This document shows, piece by piece, positions 43,051-53,922 of a stretch of DNA of 64,000 nucleotides. The stretch spans positions 8,424,218 through 8,488,217 of the forward strand of contig NC_089821.1 of the NCBI RefSeq assembly GCF_035046505.1, given 5' to 3'. The translations under genes were made by a program, and so were the position numbers. Below the pieces are notes generated by a model. That model searched no databases. It was not told the DNA's origin and saw nothing but the letters and a program-made list of their open reading frames with translations. Source of the stretch: Tiliqua scincoides (Eukaryota > Chordata > Lepidosauria > Squamata > Scincidae). Numbering within the stretch: position 1 is the stretch's first letter; each line of letters opens with the position of its first letter.

Positions 43051-43344
43051 TCAAGCTCTTTATCAGCCTTCACAGTTGCAGCTGGACTTAGATATCAGAT
43101 AAGACAGCCTTTACACTGGGCACAAAGGTACCCAATTCATGTCTAGCCTGACTCTATCATCACGGTCTCCTGAGCTGCTACTAAATTTTGCCAGATGACT
43201 GTTAGAAATGAGCAGGGCCAGTCCAAGACTTTCTGAAACCCAATGCAGTAGGCTGAACGCAGCCCCACTTACCCAACAGAGTCAGCCTCTGCTCCTTCTA
43301 CTCTCCGGCGTTCTAGTTCAGCATTCGCCTCCTGACCATATTTC

Positions 43345-43792
43345 CTCATGATTGAGACATACAAAATTATGCAGGGGATGGACAGAGAGATGCTCTTTAC
43401 ACTCTCACATAACACCAGAACCAGGATACATCCACTAAAATTGAGTGTTGGGAGAGTTAGAACAGACAAAAGAAAATATTTCTTTAGTCAGCATGTGATT
43501 GGTCTGTGGAACTCCTTGCCACAGGATGTGGTGATGGCATCTGGCCTGGATGCCTTTAAAAGGGGATTGGAAAAGTTTCTGGAGGAAAAATTCATTACGG
43601 GTTACAAGCCATGATGTGAATGTGCAACCTCCTGATTTTAGAAATGGGCTGTGTCAGAATGCCAGATGCAAGGGAGGGCACCAGGATGAGGTCTCTTGTT
43701 ATCTGGTGTGCATCTGGTGGGCCGCTGTGAGATACAGGAAGCTGGACTAGATGGGCCTATGGCCTGATCCAGTGGGGCTGTTCTTATGTTCT
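43345..43792 (+). mobile_element. CR1 LINE 3' end
   Basis: [52 protein letters not shown] then 3' UTR to gctgttcttatgttct. Two codons are missing in MDR(VDR)EML. Confidence 0.9.
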
Positions 43793-44559
43793 CTTCCCCA
43801 CCCTCCTCTTCTTTTTTCAGTCCAAGGAGAGGAAGAAGATGAACAGTGGAGGTGATGAAGAGGGCAGAAAGGAGTCCCCGGCATCAAGCTGCTGCCTTAG
43901 GCAAAAACTTCAGTAGGCCTCACGGTTGGGCCGGCCTGGCAATGGAGCTGCTGTTTCTGGTGAAAAAGCCACAGTAGTGTCTCCAATGTGTTGTCGTCGC
44001 TGCCCTGGAATGGTTCCAATAGCTACTGGGAGGGGCAGCATATACAGCGCACTGTGGCATCTGCACTGCTTACTGTGCTACCTACCTCTGGCTTTGCTAC
44101 TTCACAGTAGACAGGCAAAGAACTCAGCCACTCTGATTTTTATCCTTAACTTGCCCCATTTAACTTCAGTGTGCACAGCCGCTCAATGGCTTACCTTATA
44201 TAAATATATATTCTTGCAATTCTCCTTCAAAATGGCGAATGTAGTTTCGTGTGTTCACCGTCGCCCAAAGACATGAGCAGTCTTTTGGACAACCGGACTT
44301 CACAAAAAATCCATGAGTCTCCACATGAAATGACTGGATACTTCCAGACTACTTCAAGCACAACTGTTTCCAAGGAACCAATATGATGTCATCCCTAGGG
44401 ACCATGACATAATATGAGGATTATGTCTGGAGAGCAGAAGAACTATTAATGAAGATCTAGCTCTTGTAATCCTCTGTGGTTGGAGAGGAATGTTTTGAAC
44501 AAGTCAAAACTAAAGGGCAATATAGCTTACTAGAGAAGTGGAACGGAATGGAGAATAAG
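43793..44559. other. Non-genic stretch
   Basis: Purine-rich at 43800-43880. Possible MITE relic around 43900-44105 (ggttccaatagctactggg). No exon. Confidence 0.4.
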
Positions 44560-44870
44560 TGTGCTGCTATTATCTGTGCATATAAGGACTTGTGTCCTTA
44601 TACACGTCAATGGCGTGGCTACATTTGAAATGCTGTGTACTGTTCTGGTCACCAAAACTTGCAGAGATGTTGTAGAGTTGGAAAAGTTGCAAAAGAGGGC
44701 GACCAAACTGATCAGAGGGCTGGAGCACCTTTCCTTGCGAGAAAAGGCCCCAATGTTTGAACATTAAAAGGTGATTAAGAGGATTGTGGAGAGAACTTGT
44801 CTTCACTATTCTAGAACCAGGGGTCATCCAACGCAACTGATTTAGGACAGAGAGAAGGAGGTACTTCACA
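44560..44870 (+). mobile_element. Old CR1 LINE fragment
   Basis: tgctgtgtactgttctggtc acc, then codons resembling DVVELEKLQKRATKLIRGLE HLSLREKAP. Strongly diverged and truncated. Confidence 0.7.
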
Positions 44871-45350
44871 CAACCAGTGGAATAGCTATAGGGGGGCTAC
44901 TGCTTCCTGTAAACGTTCTCTGGTTGTGCCCTCTAGCATGCAGGCTTCCTGCCTGCTTATAAGCTTCATGCTTAGAAATGAAAAGCAAGAACCTTGACAC
45001 AAGTGGTAAGACTAAAAAAAAAAATTATGGGTGCAGTGGGTGCGGAGGAGCCCTCTGGATCCATGGATAAGTGAAATCACAGATACCAGATCTGCAGATT
45101 CGGTGGGGTGGGCCTCCTGTACTAACTTTTCAGTAGGCCTTGGAACCACTTATGGGTCTCCTCAGACATGCGCTACCACTTTTGGTGGTGTATGTTTGTG
45201 GAGAAAAAAGGGGCTGGCAGCTTCAAAAAGGAGGGGTAGGATCCAATGCACAGCATTGCCACCAGATCTACCACCTCCCCAACCTATTCCTCCCCCCTCT
45301 ACCTAGTTAGGCGCCCCCTCTCTCTCCCCACACAACCCATCCCACCCCTA
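44871..45350. other. Non-genic stretch
   Basis: ggatccatggataagtgaaatcacagataccagatctgcagattc (45055-45100) resembles a Tigger-type end. Otherwise featureless. Confidence 0.4.
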
Positions 45351-45866
45351 ACATAAGAACATAAAAACATAACAAGAGCCCTGCTGGATCAGACCAAAGG
45401 CTCTTCTAGATCAGCTTGCTGTATCTCACAGTGACCCACCAAGCACCTCAGGGAGCACGCAAGACAACAAAAGACCTACATCTTGATTCCACTCCCTTGC
45501 ACCTGACGTTCCAGGGTAGCCTACTTCTAAAACCAGGAGGTTGCACATACCCATCATGGCTTGTAGCCTATGATGGACTTTTCCTCCAGAAATATGTCCA
45601 GTGCCCTTTTAGAGGCATCTGGGCCAGATGCCATCACCACATCCTGTGGCAAGGAGTTTCACAGACTAACGACTTGCTGGGAAAATATATATTTTCTTTT
45701 GTCTGTTCCAACTCTACTGACACTCAATTTTTGTGGACATCCCCTGGTTCTGGTGTTGTGTGACAGGGAAAAGAACATCCCTAAAAGAACAACCCCCTAT
45801 CCACTTTATCCATCCCCTGCAAAATTTTGCACATCTCAGTCATGTCCCCTTAGGCTCAATGGCAGG
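45351..45866 (-). mobile_element. CR1 LINE 3' part, diverged
   Basis: Plus strand reads acataagaacataaaaac ... ggatcagaccaaaggctctt; minus-strand codons fit KYIFSQQVVSL and FLEEKSI-like ends. Older subfamily by divergence. Confidence 0.82.
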
Positions 45867-45884
45867 TGTATTTGTGGCATACAC

Positions 45885-47467
45885 CAGGGCTGTGTAAACC
45901 CTGGCCCGTGCACCATTTGCAGCCCTCATGACCTCCAATCCAGCCCACAGGCAGCTCCCAGTCTTCAATGAGCCCATCGTAGACTGTTGGAGCCCACACT
46001 GGCCACAACTGCCAGATGTGAGCTGTGGGACAGTTAGAGCAAGGCCTTTTATAGTCTATGTTTGCTGCTTTTTCCTGGGTGTTATTTTAACACACACCCC
46101 CATTGCCTCTGAATAACTTGTGTTTCTGGCTTGATCTGTATGTTTTCGCTATGAAAGAGGCGTGTAACAAGCAGTTCATAGTTCTCATGTGTTCTACATG
46201 CCTGTTTTATAGTTCTCATGTGTATTACAAATAAGCTCAGTAAAATTCATACATTTGTATAAGTTCCATCTATAATATATTCAAATATATATTGTTGGCA
46301 ACCTTCAGTCTCGAAAGACTCTGGTATCGCGCTCTGAATGGTGGTTCTGGAACAGCATCTGGTGTGGCTGAAAAGGCCAATTCGGGAGTGACAATCCCTT
46401 CCACACCGGGAGCAAGTGCAGTCTGTCCCTGGTCTGTCTCCCTGGCTATGGGCCTTCCTTCTTTGCCTCTTAGCCTCAGACTGTTGGCCAAGTGTCTCTT
46501 CAAACTGGAAAAGGCCATGCTGCACAGCCTGCCTCCAAGTGGGACGCTCAGAGGCCAGGGTTTCCCATCTGTTGAGGTTCATTCCTAAGGCTTTCAGATC
46601 CCTCTTGCAGATATCCTTGTAGCGCAGCTGTGGTCTACCCGTAGGGCGCTTTCCCTGCACAAGTTCTCCATAGAGGAGATCCTTTGGGATCCGGCCATCA
46701 CCCATTCTCACGACATGACCGAGCCAACGCAGGCGTCTCTGTTTCAGCAGTGCATACACGCTGGGGATTCCAGCTCGTTCCAGGACTGTGTTGTTTGGAA
46801 CTTTGTCTTGCCAGGTGATACCAAAGATGTGTCAGAGGCAGCGCATTCAGCTTCTTCTCCTGTTGTGTGCGAAGAGTCCATGACTCGCTGCAGTACAGAA
46901 GTGTACTCAAGACACAAGCTCTGTAGACCTGGATCTTGGTATGTTCCGTCAGCTTCTTGTTGGACCAGACTCTCTTTGCGAGTCTGGAAAATGTGGTAGC
47001 TGCTTTGACGATGTGCCTGTTTAGCTCAGTATTGAAAGAGTGTCGGAGATCGTTGAGCCAAGGTACACAAAGTCATGGACAACCTCCAGTTCATGCACAG
47101 AGATTGTAATGCAGGGAGCTGAGTTCATGTCCTGAACCATGACCTTATTAAATAAATTATTTATTTACATATATTTACTCTAATATATTCATTCATTTAC
47201 TGTTAAGTAGTGTTTGCAAAGCGTGTGTTGTGGATATAGCCAAATTCTGTTTCTATGTGGTTTTAAACTCTGGTTTCAAGACTTTAGATAAATAGGTGTA
47301 TGGCTTATGTGCTGATCGACCTAATAAACTTGAACTTGATATTCATATTCATTTATGTAAATTTATTCACATTTGAAATGAAAATTAATTCTCCCCCCCC
47401 CCCCGGCTTCTGATACAGTCTCGGAGAGATGATGTGGCCCTTCTTCCAAAATGTTTGCCCACCCGTG
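45885..47467. mobile_element. hAT-4 element carrying the SINE-partner LINE
   Basis: CAGGGCTGTGTAAACC at the left and TTTGCCCACCCGTG at the right. Perfect 8-bp TSD GCATACAC (45877-45884, 47468-47475). The LINE at 46294-47145 sits inside, so the hAT is older. Confidence 0.82.
46294..47145 (-). mobile_element. Non-LTR retrotransposon, 3' part (SINE partner LINE), second copy
   Basis: Minus frames read LLYCSESWTLRTQQEKKLN then YALLKQRRLRWLGHVVRMGD, IPKDLLYGELVQGKRPTGRP, GRDCHSRIGLFSHTRCC. Longer at the 5' side than the 5.3-kb copy. A frame change separates the two coding blocks near 46800. The 3' end is the same hairpin tail as in the 5S SINEs. Confidence 0.85.
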
Positions 47468-47475
47468 GCATACAC

Positions 47476-48224
47476 AATGGTGCTTGTGGCAGTGTGGAAG
47501 TGACACCTGATTATCTTCAACAATTGTGTTTGCTGAACAAGGAGTAAAACAGCCTCAGCTCTGTTGAACGAATTCATCCTCTCTAGATTTACCAGCCTGG
47601 ATCTTTGCAGTGTCCACTAGGTGGGGAACACAAAGCATGACTAAGTACTAATCACAATTTCTTAAAACACCAAAATTAAATTAGGTGCCATGCAAAAAGA
47701 GAAACCAACATGAATTGGAGGGTGGGGTCAGTCAGTTGCATGTGTGAGTCCAAAAAAACCAAAATACTTCCTATAATAACAGTACAATCCTATCTATGTC
47801 TACTTATAAGTAAGCTCCATTGAATTTAATGAGATTTACTCCCACATGGGTATATAGGATTGCAGCATGAATATATGGCTCTCCTTCTTAAGCTTTAGAA
47901 CTATGTGTGTGGCCATCTGATTGTAGGATCTTATGGAGGTTTGCCTCTTATACTGCCTTGGATTCTGCCTTGTTCATTTTAATTCTAGGTTTAAATAATA
48001 TTCTATTATTTGGGTAACCATTTTTTTTTTATTAGATTACATGCACCTTGACCATTGCAAAAGGAAAGGTCAGGCAGACCTGAAAATAAATAGATAAGTC
48101 GATTCAGAATTATCCCAGAAATTGTAACTGGACCATGAGAGCCATTGTAACTCTTAAGCCACTGTTAAGTTTGCATACCGTACTGCAAAAGAGGGGACAA
48201 AACTACCCCTCCTCTGTTCATACA
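47476..48224. other. Non-genic stretch
   Basis: Contains a palindromic TAAGCTCCATTGA-type repeat at 47783-47868. No exon. Confidence 0.45.
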
Positions 48225-48485
48225 CTAGCTCAGAGGTTCCGAAAGTGTGCATCGCAATGCCCTGCGGCACACATAGCAGCCATGTGGGAAGCCCAAGGTG
48301 GCCCTCATACGAGCTCTCCTGGATGCCACCATCTTGGGTTGCATCAGTTCTTGTGAGATTTAAGTGCTGCCATCTTGGATCGCACAACATTTTGCACAAT
48401 ACAAGATGGCGGTGCCAGCTGAGACAGGAAGAAGAGATTACAAAGGTGCCATGACCCTGTTAAATTTGGGAACTACTGCATTAAC
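48225..48485. mobile_element. hAT-like element with ATGGCGG word
   Basis: tcagaggttccgaaagtgtgc at the left, taaatttgggaactactgc at the right, imperfect inverted ends. Interior has ctgccatcttggatcgcac and caagatggcggtgcc in inverse arrangement. Confidence 0.6.
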
Positions 48486-48624
48486 TTGACACAGAAAACA
48501 AGTGATACTCAAAAAGCCCATCTATAGCAATAAGAGAAACAAAATGGAAATTTTCACCCAGGAATAGAAATGGATGAATAATTAAAGAGTCCCTGGACTG
48601 ACTATCTGTTAACATGATCCTCTA

Positions 48625-48713
48625 AAGCTGCAGTCCGGGAGCTACACACATTTATCCGGGAGTAATTCTCATTAAATTTTCTGGGCCTTACTTCTGGGTA
48701 GACTTGTACAAGA
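48625..48713. repeat. Short palindromic repeat, diverged
   Basis: gctgcagtccgggagctaca, ggagtaattctcattaaatt, gggccttacttctgggtaga: a worn member of the TAAGCCCCATTGA family. Confidence 0.45.
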
Positions 48714-48715
48714 TG

Positions 48716-49644
48716 CAGGGATGGGTGAGTCCAGCGTGGCTTTACTTGAGTCAAGTCACTCTGTCCCCCCATGACTCAACTCGAAAATGAGTCCAAACGG
48801 GAGGACTTTCTGAGTCACCCAGAGCATTTTTGCAACTCAAAAAGACTCAAGTGACAAGTCTTGCCCTGTAAAAAACCAGCCATAGAAAAAACGGAGCTGC
48901 TGCCAGGGTGTGTGTGTGTTTTTGTGTGTCGGAGTTCTCTTTAACCACACTCCTGCTGTCCCCATCCCATCTGTAAACAAGGTGGGAGGGGATGGGACGG
49001 ACTGTGTGCGAGTGGGGACAGAAGCTGCAACAGGGAGGAAGGTCATGTGCAGCAGCTGGGCGGCTTACCAGTAAGACCTTTGTAGCTCTACTCAGAAGTA
49101 GTCCCATTTGCACCAGTCAGTCAATGAAGCTTCCTCTTCCCAAGTAACAACAGATCCATCAGGTTGGAAAGTGTGATTACTAAGAAACGCCTCCCCCCCC
49201 TTAGTCTTCTCCAGTCAGTTCTAAGGCAAGAACCCCCTTGGGCTCCTCTTTCTGCCCTCCTTCATCCAAAGAAAAAAATCAGACCGCCCATTCTTCATCC
49301 AATGATCATCAGTTCCTTCAGAGATGGACAAGAGATGCCTCCCCCCTCCTGCTTGTTGCAAAAGCAAAACATTAACCTTTCTCTGCCTCCTGGCTGGAAC
49401 TTCCCTTCTGCTTCCCCGGTCTGAATGATGGCCTCATGAGATCTTTCACACTGCGAACAAAATAAACCAGCATAACCAGACCGACTTGAGTCTGCATGCG
49501 TGGGGACCGAGTGCTGAGTCAGCAGCCTCAGACTCGAGTCAGTGCCTGAGTCATCAACAAGGGTGACTCAAGTGTAAATGAGTCAGCAAACAACACATGT
49601 TTCTGTTACTTGGATTTGAGTCACCAACTCCAGTTTCCATCCTG
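48716..49644. mobile_element. DNA element with AP-1/MARE-rich terminal arms
   Basis: Starts CAGGGATGGGTGAGTCC and ends GGACT-like CAGTTTCCATCCTG, approximate inverted ends. Both arms (48716-48870 and 49485-49644) are packed with TGAGTCA/TGACTCA: about eight canonical heptamers, one of them the perfect 13-mer TGCTGAGTCAGCA at 49512-49524. The middle is ordinary sequence. No convincing TSD, superfamily unknown (hAT-like CAGG start). Confidence 0.55.
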
Positions 49645-50157
49645 GATAAGCTCCCTCTGTTAAGACAAACAGTGGCAAAATCTAGACATTCCATATAGTT
49701 AAGAGGAAACACACAACAAGAATTTGAGTCAGTGTATACAAAAGGCAACTCAAAGCCAATCAACATATATAATTATTTATTATGAATGATGCACAAACAT
49801 ATCTTAAAAAGGATATTTATCGAGAACCCATAATAGAGTTCCTTTCAAAGCATGTTTGCAGCAAAATAACACAGGTAACTATAACACAGGTAATACAGTA
49901 AAGTTCCCAAGAATGTATATGTTAGTAACTGTAACCAGCGATGAAACATTAGCTTCAATGAATGACATTTTTAAACTGCAGATAAAGGACGTGACAATGC
50001 ACAAACCCTGAAAACAGACTTTTCTCATTAGAGGGATTTCTAGTTCATCCCAATTTTTCTGTTTGAGGAAGGGTCCAAGTTAGATAAATATGATCTACAG
50101 ACACAGCAAATATATTTCTTTCTGAGTTCTTGAAACCTCAAAGGTGGAGAATTGGCC
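49645..50157. other. Non-genic stretch
   Basis: AT-rich, no repeat or exon recognised. Confidence 0.45.
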
Positions 50158-50165
50158 CTTCTATC

Positions 50166-50435
50166 CAATAGCCTAGCTAGGCGGGGTGCAAAGCACTAAG
50201 TTTTGCAGGGAGCCCCAATGCAAAGCAGCTCCTTCCCTTTGGAGCCATTCCAGGCTGCTAGAGAAAAACAGAGGCGTATGCAGACCATCACCTGGTCACA
50301 GCACTAAGCGCACACCTCCATTTTGCTCTAGTGGCCCAGAATGTCTCCGCAGGGGGAGGGGAGGGGCTGCTTGCATGGCGTGGAGAGGCTCCCTGCAAAA
50401 TTTAGTACTTTGCACCCCCTCTTGCTTTGCTTCTG
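50166..50435. mobile_element. hAT-1 miniature element
   Basis: caatagcctagctaggcggg to cctcttgctttgcttctg. Perfect 8-bp TSD CTTCTATC (50158-50165, 50436-50443). Same subfamily as 53.9 kb (gcatacgcagaccatcacctgg). Confidence 0.9.
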
Positions 50436-50609
50436 CTTCTATCATAATTCAGATCTGAAACATGAGATTTAAGTAGCACCGCTCCAATCAGAGCATTAGC
50501 AAACAGAGGAAAGTAATTGGCTTGCATTTCCCAATAAAAACTTTGCTACATTTACTTCGTTGCCGAACGCCAAATACAAATGGTATCTTTTCAAAGATCC
50601 AAACATCTT

Positions 50610-50615
50610 TTTAAT
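50610..50615 (-). terminator. Possible ATTAAA polyadenylation signal
   Basis: ATTAAA on the minus strand, about 83 bases after the stop codon of the 71-aa protein gene. Confidence 0.35.
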
Positions 50616-50697
50616 AGAAATGGGAATAACTAAATAGTTGCGGAGCCACTCCTTGAAGCAGGGAATGCTTGCTGGCCAGCGGTGGTCCTCTTTGCCG

Positions 50698-50913
50698 TTA
50701 AGAGCAAGATTTTCCCACACGGACATACTGGGCACACGTTCTTCCCACGTTGACTCCCTTTAATATCATTTCGCTGAAGTCATCGAGTCCAATCAAAGTG
50801 ATCAAAGGAGAAACAAATCCATAGACTCCACCTAAGAAGATGCTTATGGGCCATCCAATAAAGAACAGTATGAGCAGCCAAAAGATGCCCCAGAAGACAC
50901 AAGTAAGAGTCAT
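50698..50913 (-). CDS. 71-aa membrane protein, paralog 2 (unnamed)
   Basis: Not a family I can name. The 71 residues run from MTLTCVFWGIFWLLILFFIG to CAQYVRVGKSCS. Residues 5-43 are hydrophobic, broken by WPIS (21-24). The shared motif YGFVSPLITLIGLDD (31-45) comes next, then a short amphipathic C-terminus with KGVNVGRTCA (52-61) and two cysteines. A caveolin-like hairpin with acylated tail is one possible topology (inference). The exon (50698-50920) follows acceptor TTTTTGTCATTAG. The ATG has A at -3. The protein at 32.3 kb has exactly the same length, start site, exon phase and C-terminal stop position, with 33 of 71 residues identical. Two such ORFs with gap-free similarity argue for purifying selection after an old tandem duplication. 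A donor-like AAAAG|GTGAGCAT at 56165 (minus) might belong to a non-coding first exon, unproven. Confidence 0.75.
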   Translation of the reverse strand: MTLTCVFWGIFWLLILFFIGWPISIFLGGVYGFVSPLITLIGLDDFSEMILKGVNVGRTCAQYVRVGKSCS

Positions 50914-50939
50914 TTTCCACCTAATGACAAAAACAGAGG

Positions 50940-51525
50940 CGTTAATTCAGAAATTTGCTAACGTCTGTGGCCAACCAGTATGGCGAGGAGGCCTTGGCGG
51001 CAGTGACATCCTAAACATGTGCTCGGTGATTATGTCATTGCTAAGCAATCCAGGAATGCCAGCAACTCTACTACTGACGGTGATTTCGAGGTGTGAAAGG
51101 GGGTGTGAAGGTGGAAGGGTTAAAAAAGGAGACGGAAGGCAGACAAGAAGAAGGCAGAGGAAAAGTGGAGAGAGAACTGGAGAGACAGGAAATCGGTCAA
51201 GAGATGGAAACAGGGACCAGAGAAGGAGGAAAGAAAGAGCAAAGTAAGATCCCAAGGGCAGAACTAGAGGAAGGTGGGAAAGGTGATGGGGGAGGAGTGG
51301 ACAAGGATCTGCTAGGGTAGACGGGGGAGAGGTGCAGGGGAGAGGAAGAAGTCCATGATGAGAAAGATCAGAGGGACCAGGAGCCTGAATGAAGGACAGG
51401 AGCTGTGGCAGAGAAAGGAGGAAAGAAGGCTTTGTGAAAGCTTCTTGGAATCTCCAGAACCCATAACTGAGGGCTGGCCCACACTCCATGGACTATGTTT
51501 CAGATCCCTGGTGATGGGCTACGTA
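50940..51525. other. Purine-rich non-genic stretch
   Basis: GA-rich on plus from 51090 to 51440. Long open frames here are caused by low complexity, not by a gene. Confidence 0.5.
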
Positions 51526-51529
51526 CACT

Positions 51530-52048
51530 AAGAGCCTAATCCTATGCTATGGCAGCGCTGGTGGCTGGCACACTGCCCCAACAACCACCAACTTGCAAGT
51601 GCCGAAAGGCATGTTGCACCGGTACTAAGCCAGCTGCACCAGTTGTGCCAGTTGGTGCAGGGCCTCAACGCTGGGAAGATGCTAGATTTGAGTGGCCAGT
51701 GGTAAGTGCTCCCGCTGGCTGGTGGTGAGGCTTTTTGGCATGGGGGGGAGGGTGCGGGAGTTGGAAGGAGGGAGGAACTGGGTGGAGCGAGGGCAAACCA
51801 AGGGGAGGCTCGGGCCCAGGAAGGGACGGCAGCAGAGTTTGCCGCTGATCCTATGCCCCCTCCCAAGCTGAGCAACCCAACACTGGCCTCCTTGGTTCTG
51901 CACCTGCTAAATAGCGGGTGCAGCTCTGAGGAGACCCATTGGTGGCAGTGGAGCTTTACCAGGGGTAGGGGAACACATGTTCCCTTTCCCTAAGGAGACT
52001 GGCCCTGCTGGATCTCACGGTGCCAGAGCACCATAGGATTGGGCTGTA
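51530..52048. mobile_element. CAATCC-type foldback element, long form
   Basis: gagcctaatcctatgctatg at the left, caccataggattgggctg at the right. GC-rich interior. Confidence 0.5.
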
Positions 52049-52053
52049 GGTCA

Positions 52054-52269
52054 GCAGTTCTCCAACTGTGGGTCTAGGATCCACCAGTGGGTCATGACCC
52101 AATTTCTAGTCGTTTGCGAAACTGACAGGGCAGGTTAGGCTACAGGCATCAAAGGTTAAACAAGTTGCTGCTTTTGGGGGGGGATCACTGTTGCCCAATC
52201 ACCATTATAACCACCCCGCTTGGCAAATAGAAATCTCCAGGGCCTCCAAAAAGTTTGAAAACTGCTGCA
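52054..52269. mobile_element. hAT-2-like element
   Basis: gcagttctccaactgtggg to gtttgaaaactgctgca. Perfect 8-bp direct repeat GTAGGTCA (52046-52053, 52270-52277). Confidence 0.78.
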
Positions 52270-52277
52270 GTAGGTCA

Positions 52278-52797
52278 GAGATACAGACAAGTTGGAGCAA
52301 GTGATGCCACGGCAGGGAGGGGGAGAAACTGGACGGGGAGGGGCAGAGAGGAATGGGGGAGAGGTAGGCTGAGGATCCAGTAGTGATGGTACACACCGGA
52401 TCATAGCTCCTCTTTTTCAAACCTCCCCACCCATTTCTCTCCTTGGGCTTGCGCCAGCTAAAAAACTGACACATATCCAAGGAGACCTATTATAGAGCAG
52501 GAGGCTTGCAGAGGGGTAAGGGGATCCCCTTTCCTTTCCAAGCCTCCCAATATGCCCCCCCCAGCTAGATACAGTGCACTCATTTTTGGCATGCCTGCAC
52601 CAATGTGGGGGGGGGGGGGGAGGTTGGAATTGAACTGTCAAATAAAGAAAACCATACCTCTTCCTAGAGTTCACTGGAACTGCCTTTTCTAGAAGACTAA
52701 ACCAGCTCCACCTTGGGAAGGTCTTGTCTCTAGTAACAAAACCAGAGAAGAAACCAGGTATTTCCACATGAACTTATATTTTGGTTACATTGAGATT
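52278..52797. other. Non-genic stretch
   Basis: G-run at 52607-52620. No exon or named repeat. Confidence 0.45.
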
Positions 52798-52807
52798 AAG
52801 CAACTGT

Positions 52808-52960
52808 ACTGTGATCAGGCGTGTGCAGGGTAACAATTGCTGCAGCTACTTGGAAGCTAAGCAGGGTCAGGCCCGGTTAGTACTTGGATGGGAGACTGCC
52901 TGGGAATACTGGGTGCTGCAGGCTAATACCATAGTCTTTCGAGACTGAAGGTTGCCAACC
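52808..52960 (+). mobile_element. 5S rRNA-derived SINE, third copy
   Basis: TTGGAAGCTAAGCAGGGTCA, GGCCCGGTTAGTACTTGGAT, GGGAGACTGCCTGGGAATAC, TGGGTGCTGCAGGC, then the LINE tail ATACCATAGTCTTTCGAGAC and GGTTGCCAACC. The 5' quarter is rearranged. Flanked by a perfect 10-bp TSD AAGCAACTGT (52798-52807, 52961-52970). Confidence 0.93.
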
Positions 52961-52970
52961 AAGCAACTGT

Positions 52971-53914
52971 TCTGGGTGGGATGCCTTCGAAAAGCGTTCA
53001 GAAACTTGAGATGGTGCAAAAGGCAGTGGAAAAAGGCATTCCTGTGATAGGATTCCAGTTTTCAGATCATATAACAACAGTATTACACCACTTTTAGGCA
53101 CTCCCAATTAATTTCCAGGCCTAATTCAAACTGCTGTTACTAGTTGGCGTTTTCTTTTTAATGTAAACGAGCCCAGCGTATCTGAAGCAGGCATTGACTG
53201 TAACTCTACATGGGCAGACCTTCAAGCTTGTGGGATATCCTTGGTTGACAATTAGAGCCAGTAGTGTGGTAGAAAACAGTAAGTGGTGTTAAGTAGTGTG
53301 GAGGGCAGGGTCACATCACACACCCCCATTGCCACACCCCAGCAAGACTATGCAACAAAACAACCAGCTTAATATTTCTTCATTAGTATGCTTTCTTCTG
53401 TCAGTTTCTTCTCCTGAAATTCACCTTACTTCCTTTAAAGATCTAGCTCAGCAAATCGTGGGTCCAGCAGGCCAGGAACTGAATTGTAGTGGTCTTGAAA
53501 CTGACAAGCTGACAGCTGACAAGAAAAATGTATTTCACTATGGAAAGTGAAACTGAGTTGCAGTGCACACTTAGTCACAAGTAGGCAATCGCACCTTGGT
53601 CCACTTCAAAGGGTGGACCAGAAGAATGTAACACTACCAGAAAGGTCCTAATCCGATGAATGCAGACCCCCAACAAACTCTAAAGGAGAAAGGTCCCCCC
53701 TCCAAGATGACAAGGAAAATGTATTGAGCACTAGGGAAAGAGAAACTGAGTCAAACGTGTTCATTTACTCATGCGTATGTGACCATGCTTTAGCTCTTTA
53801 TCAAAGGCCAGGCGAAGGGGAACGCAAGGCCACTAGAACAGTCCTGATTTGATTAACATGGTGCTCAACAAACACTCTAGAAGTTAAACCCCCCACCATA
53901 ATAAAAAGGCTAAA
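52971..53914. other. Non-genic stretch
   Basis: A partial direct duplication: gacaagaaaaatgtatttca...gaaactgag (53518-53558) and gacaaggaaaatgtattgag...gaaactgag (53708-53748), with agtcacaagtagg and tcatgcgtatg following. Otherwise featureless. Confidence 0.5.
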
Positions 53915-53922
53915 AACAGAGG

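Noticed and set aside
50947-51489. 180-codon minus-strand open frame next to the 71-aa gene
   Set aside because: Leucine/proline/serine-rich translation of a GA-rich low-complexity tract, no splice or domain evidence.
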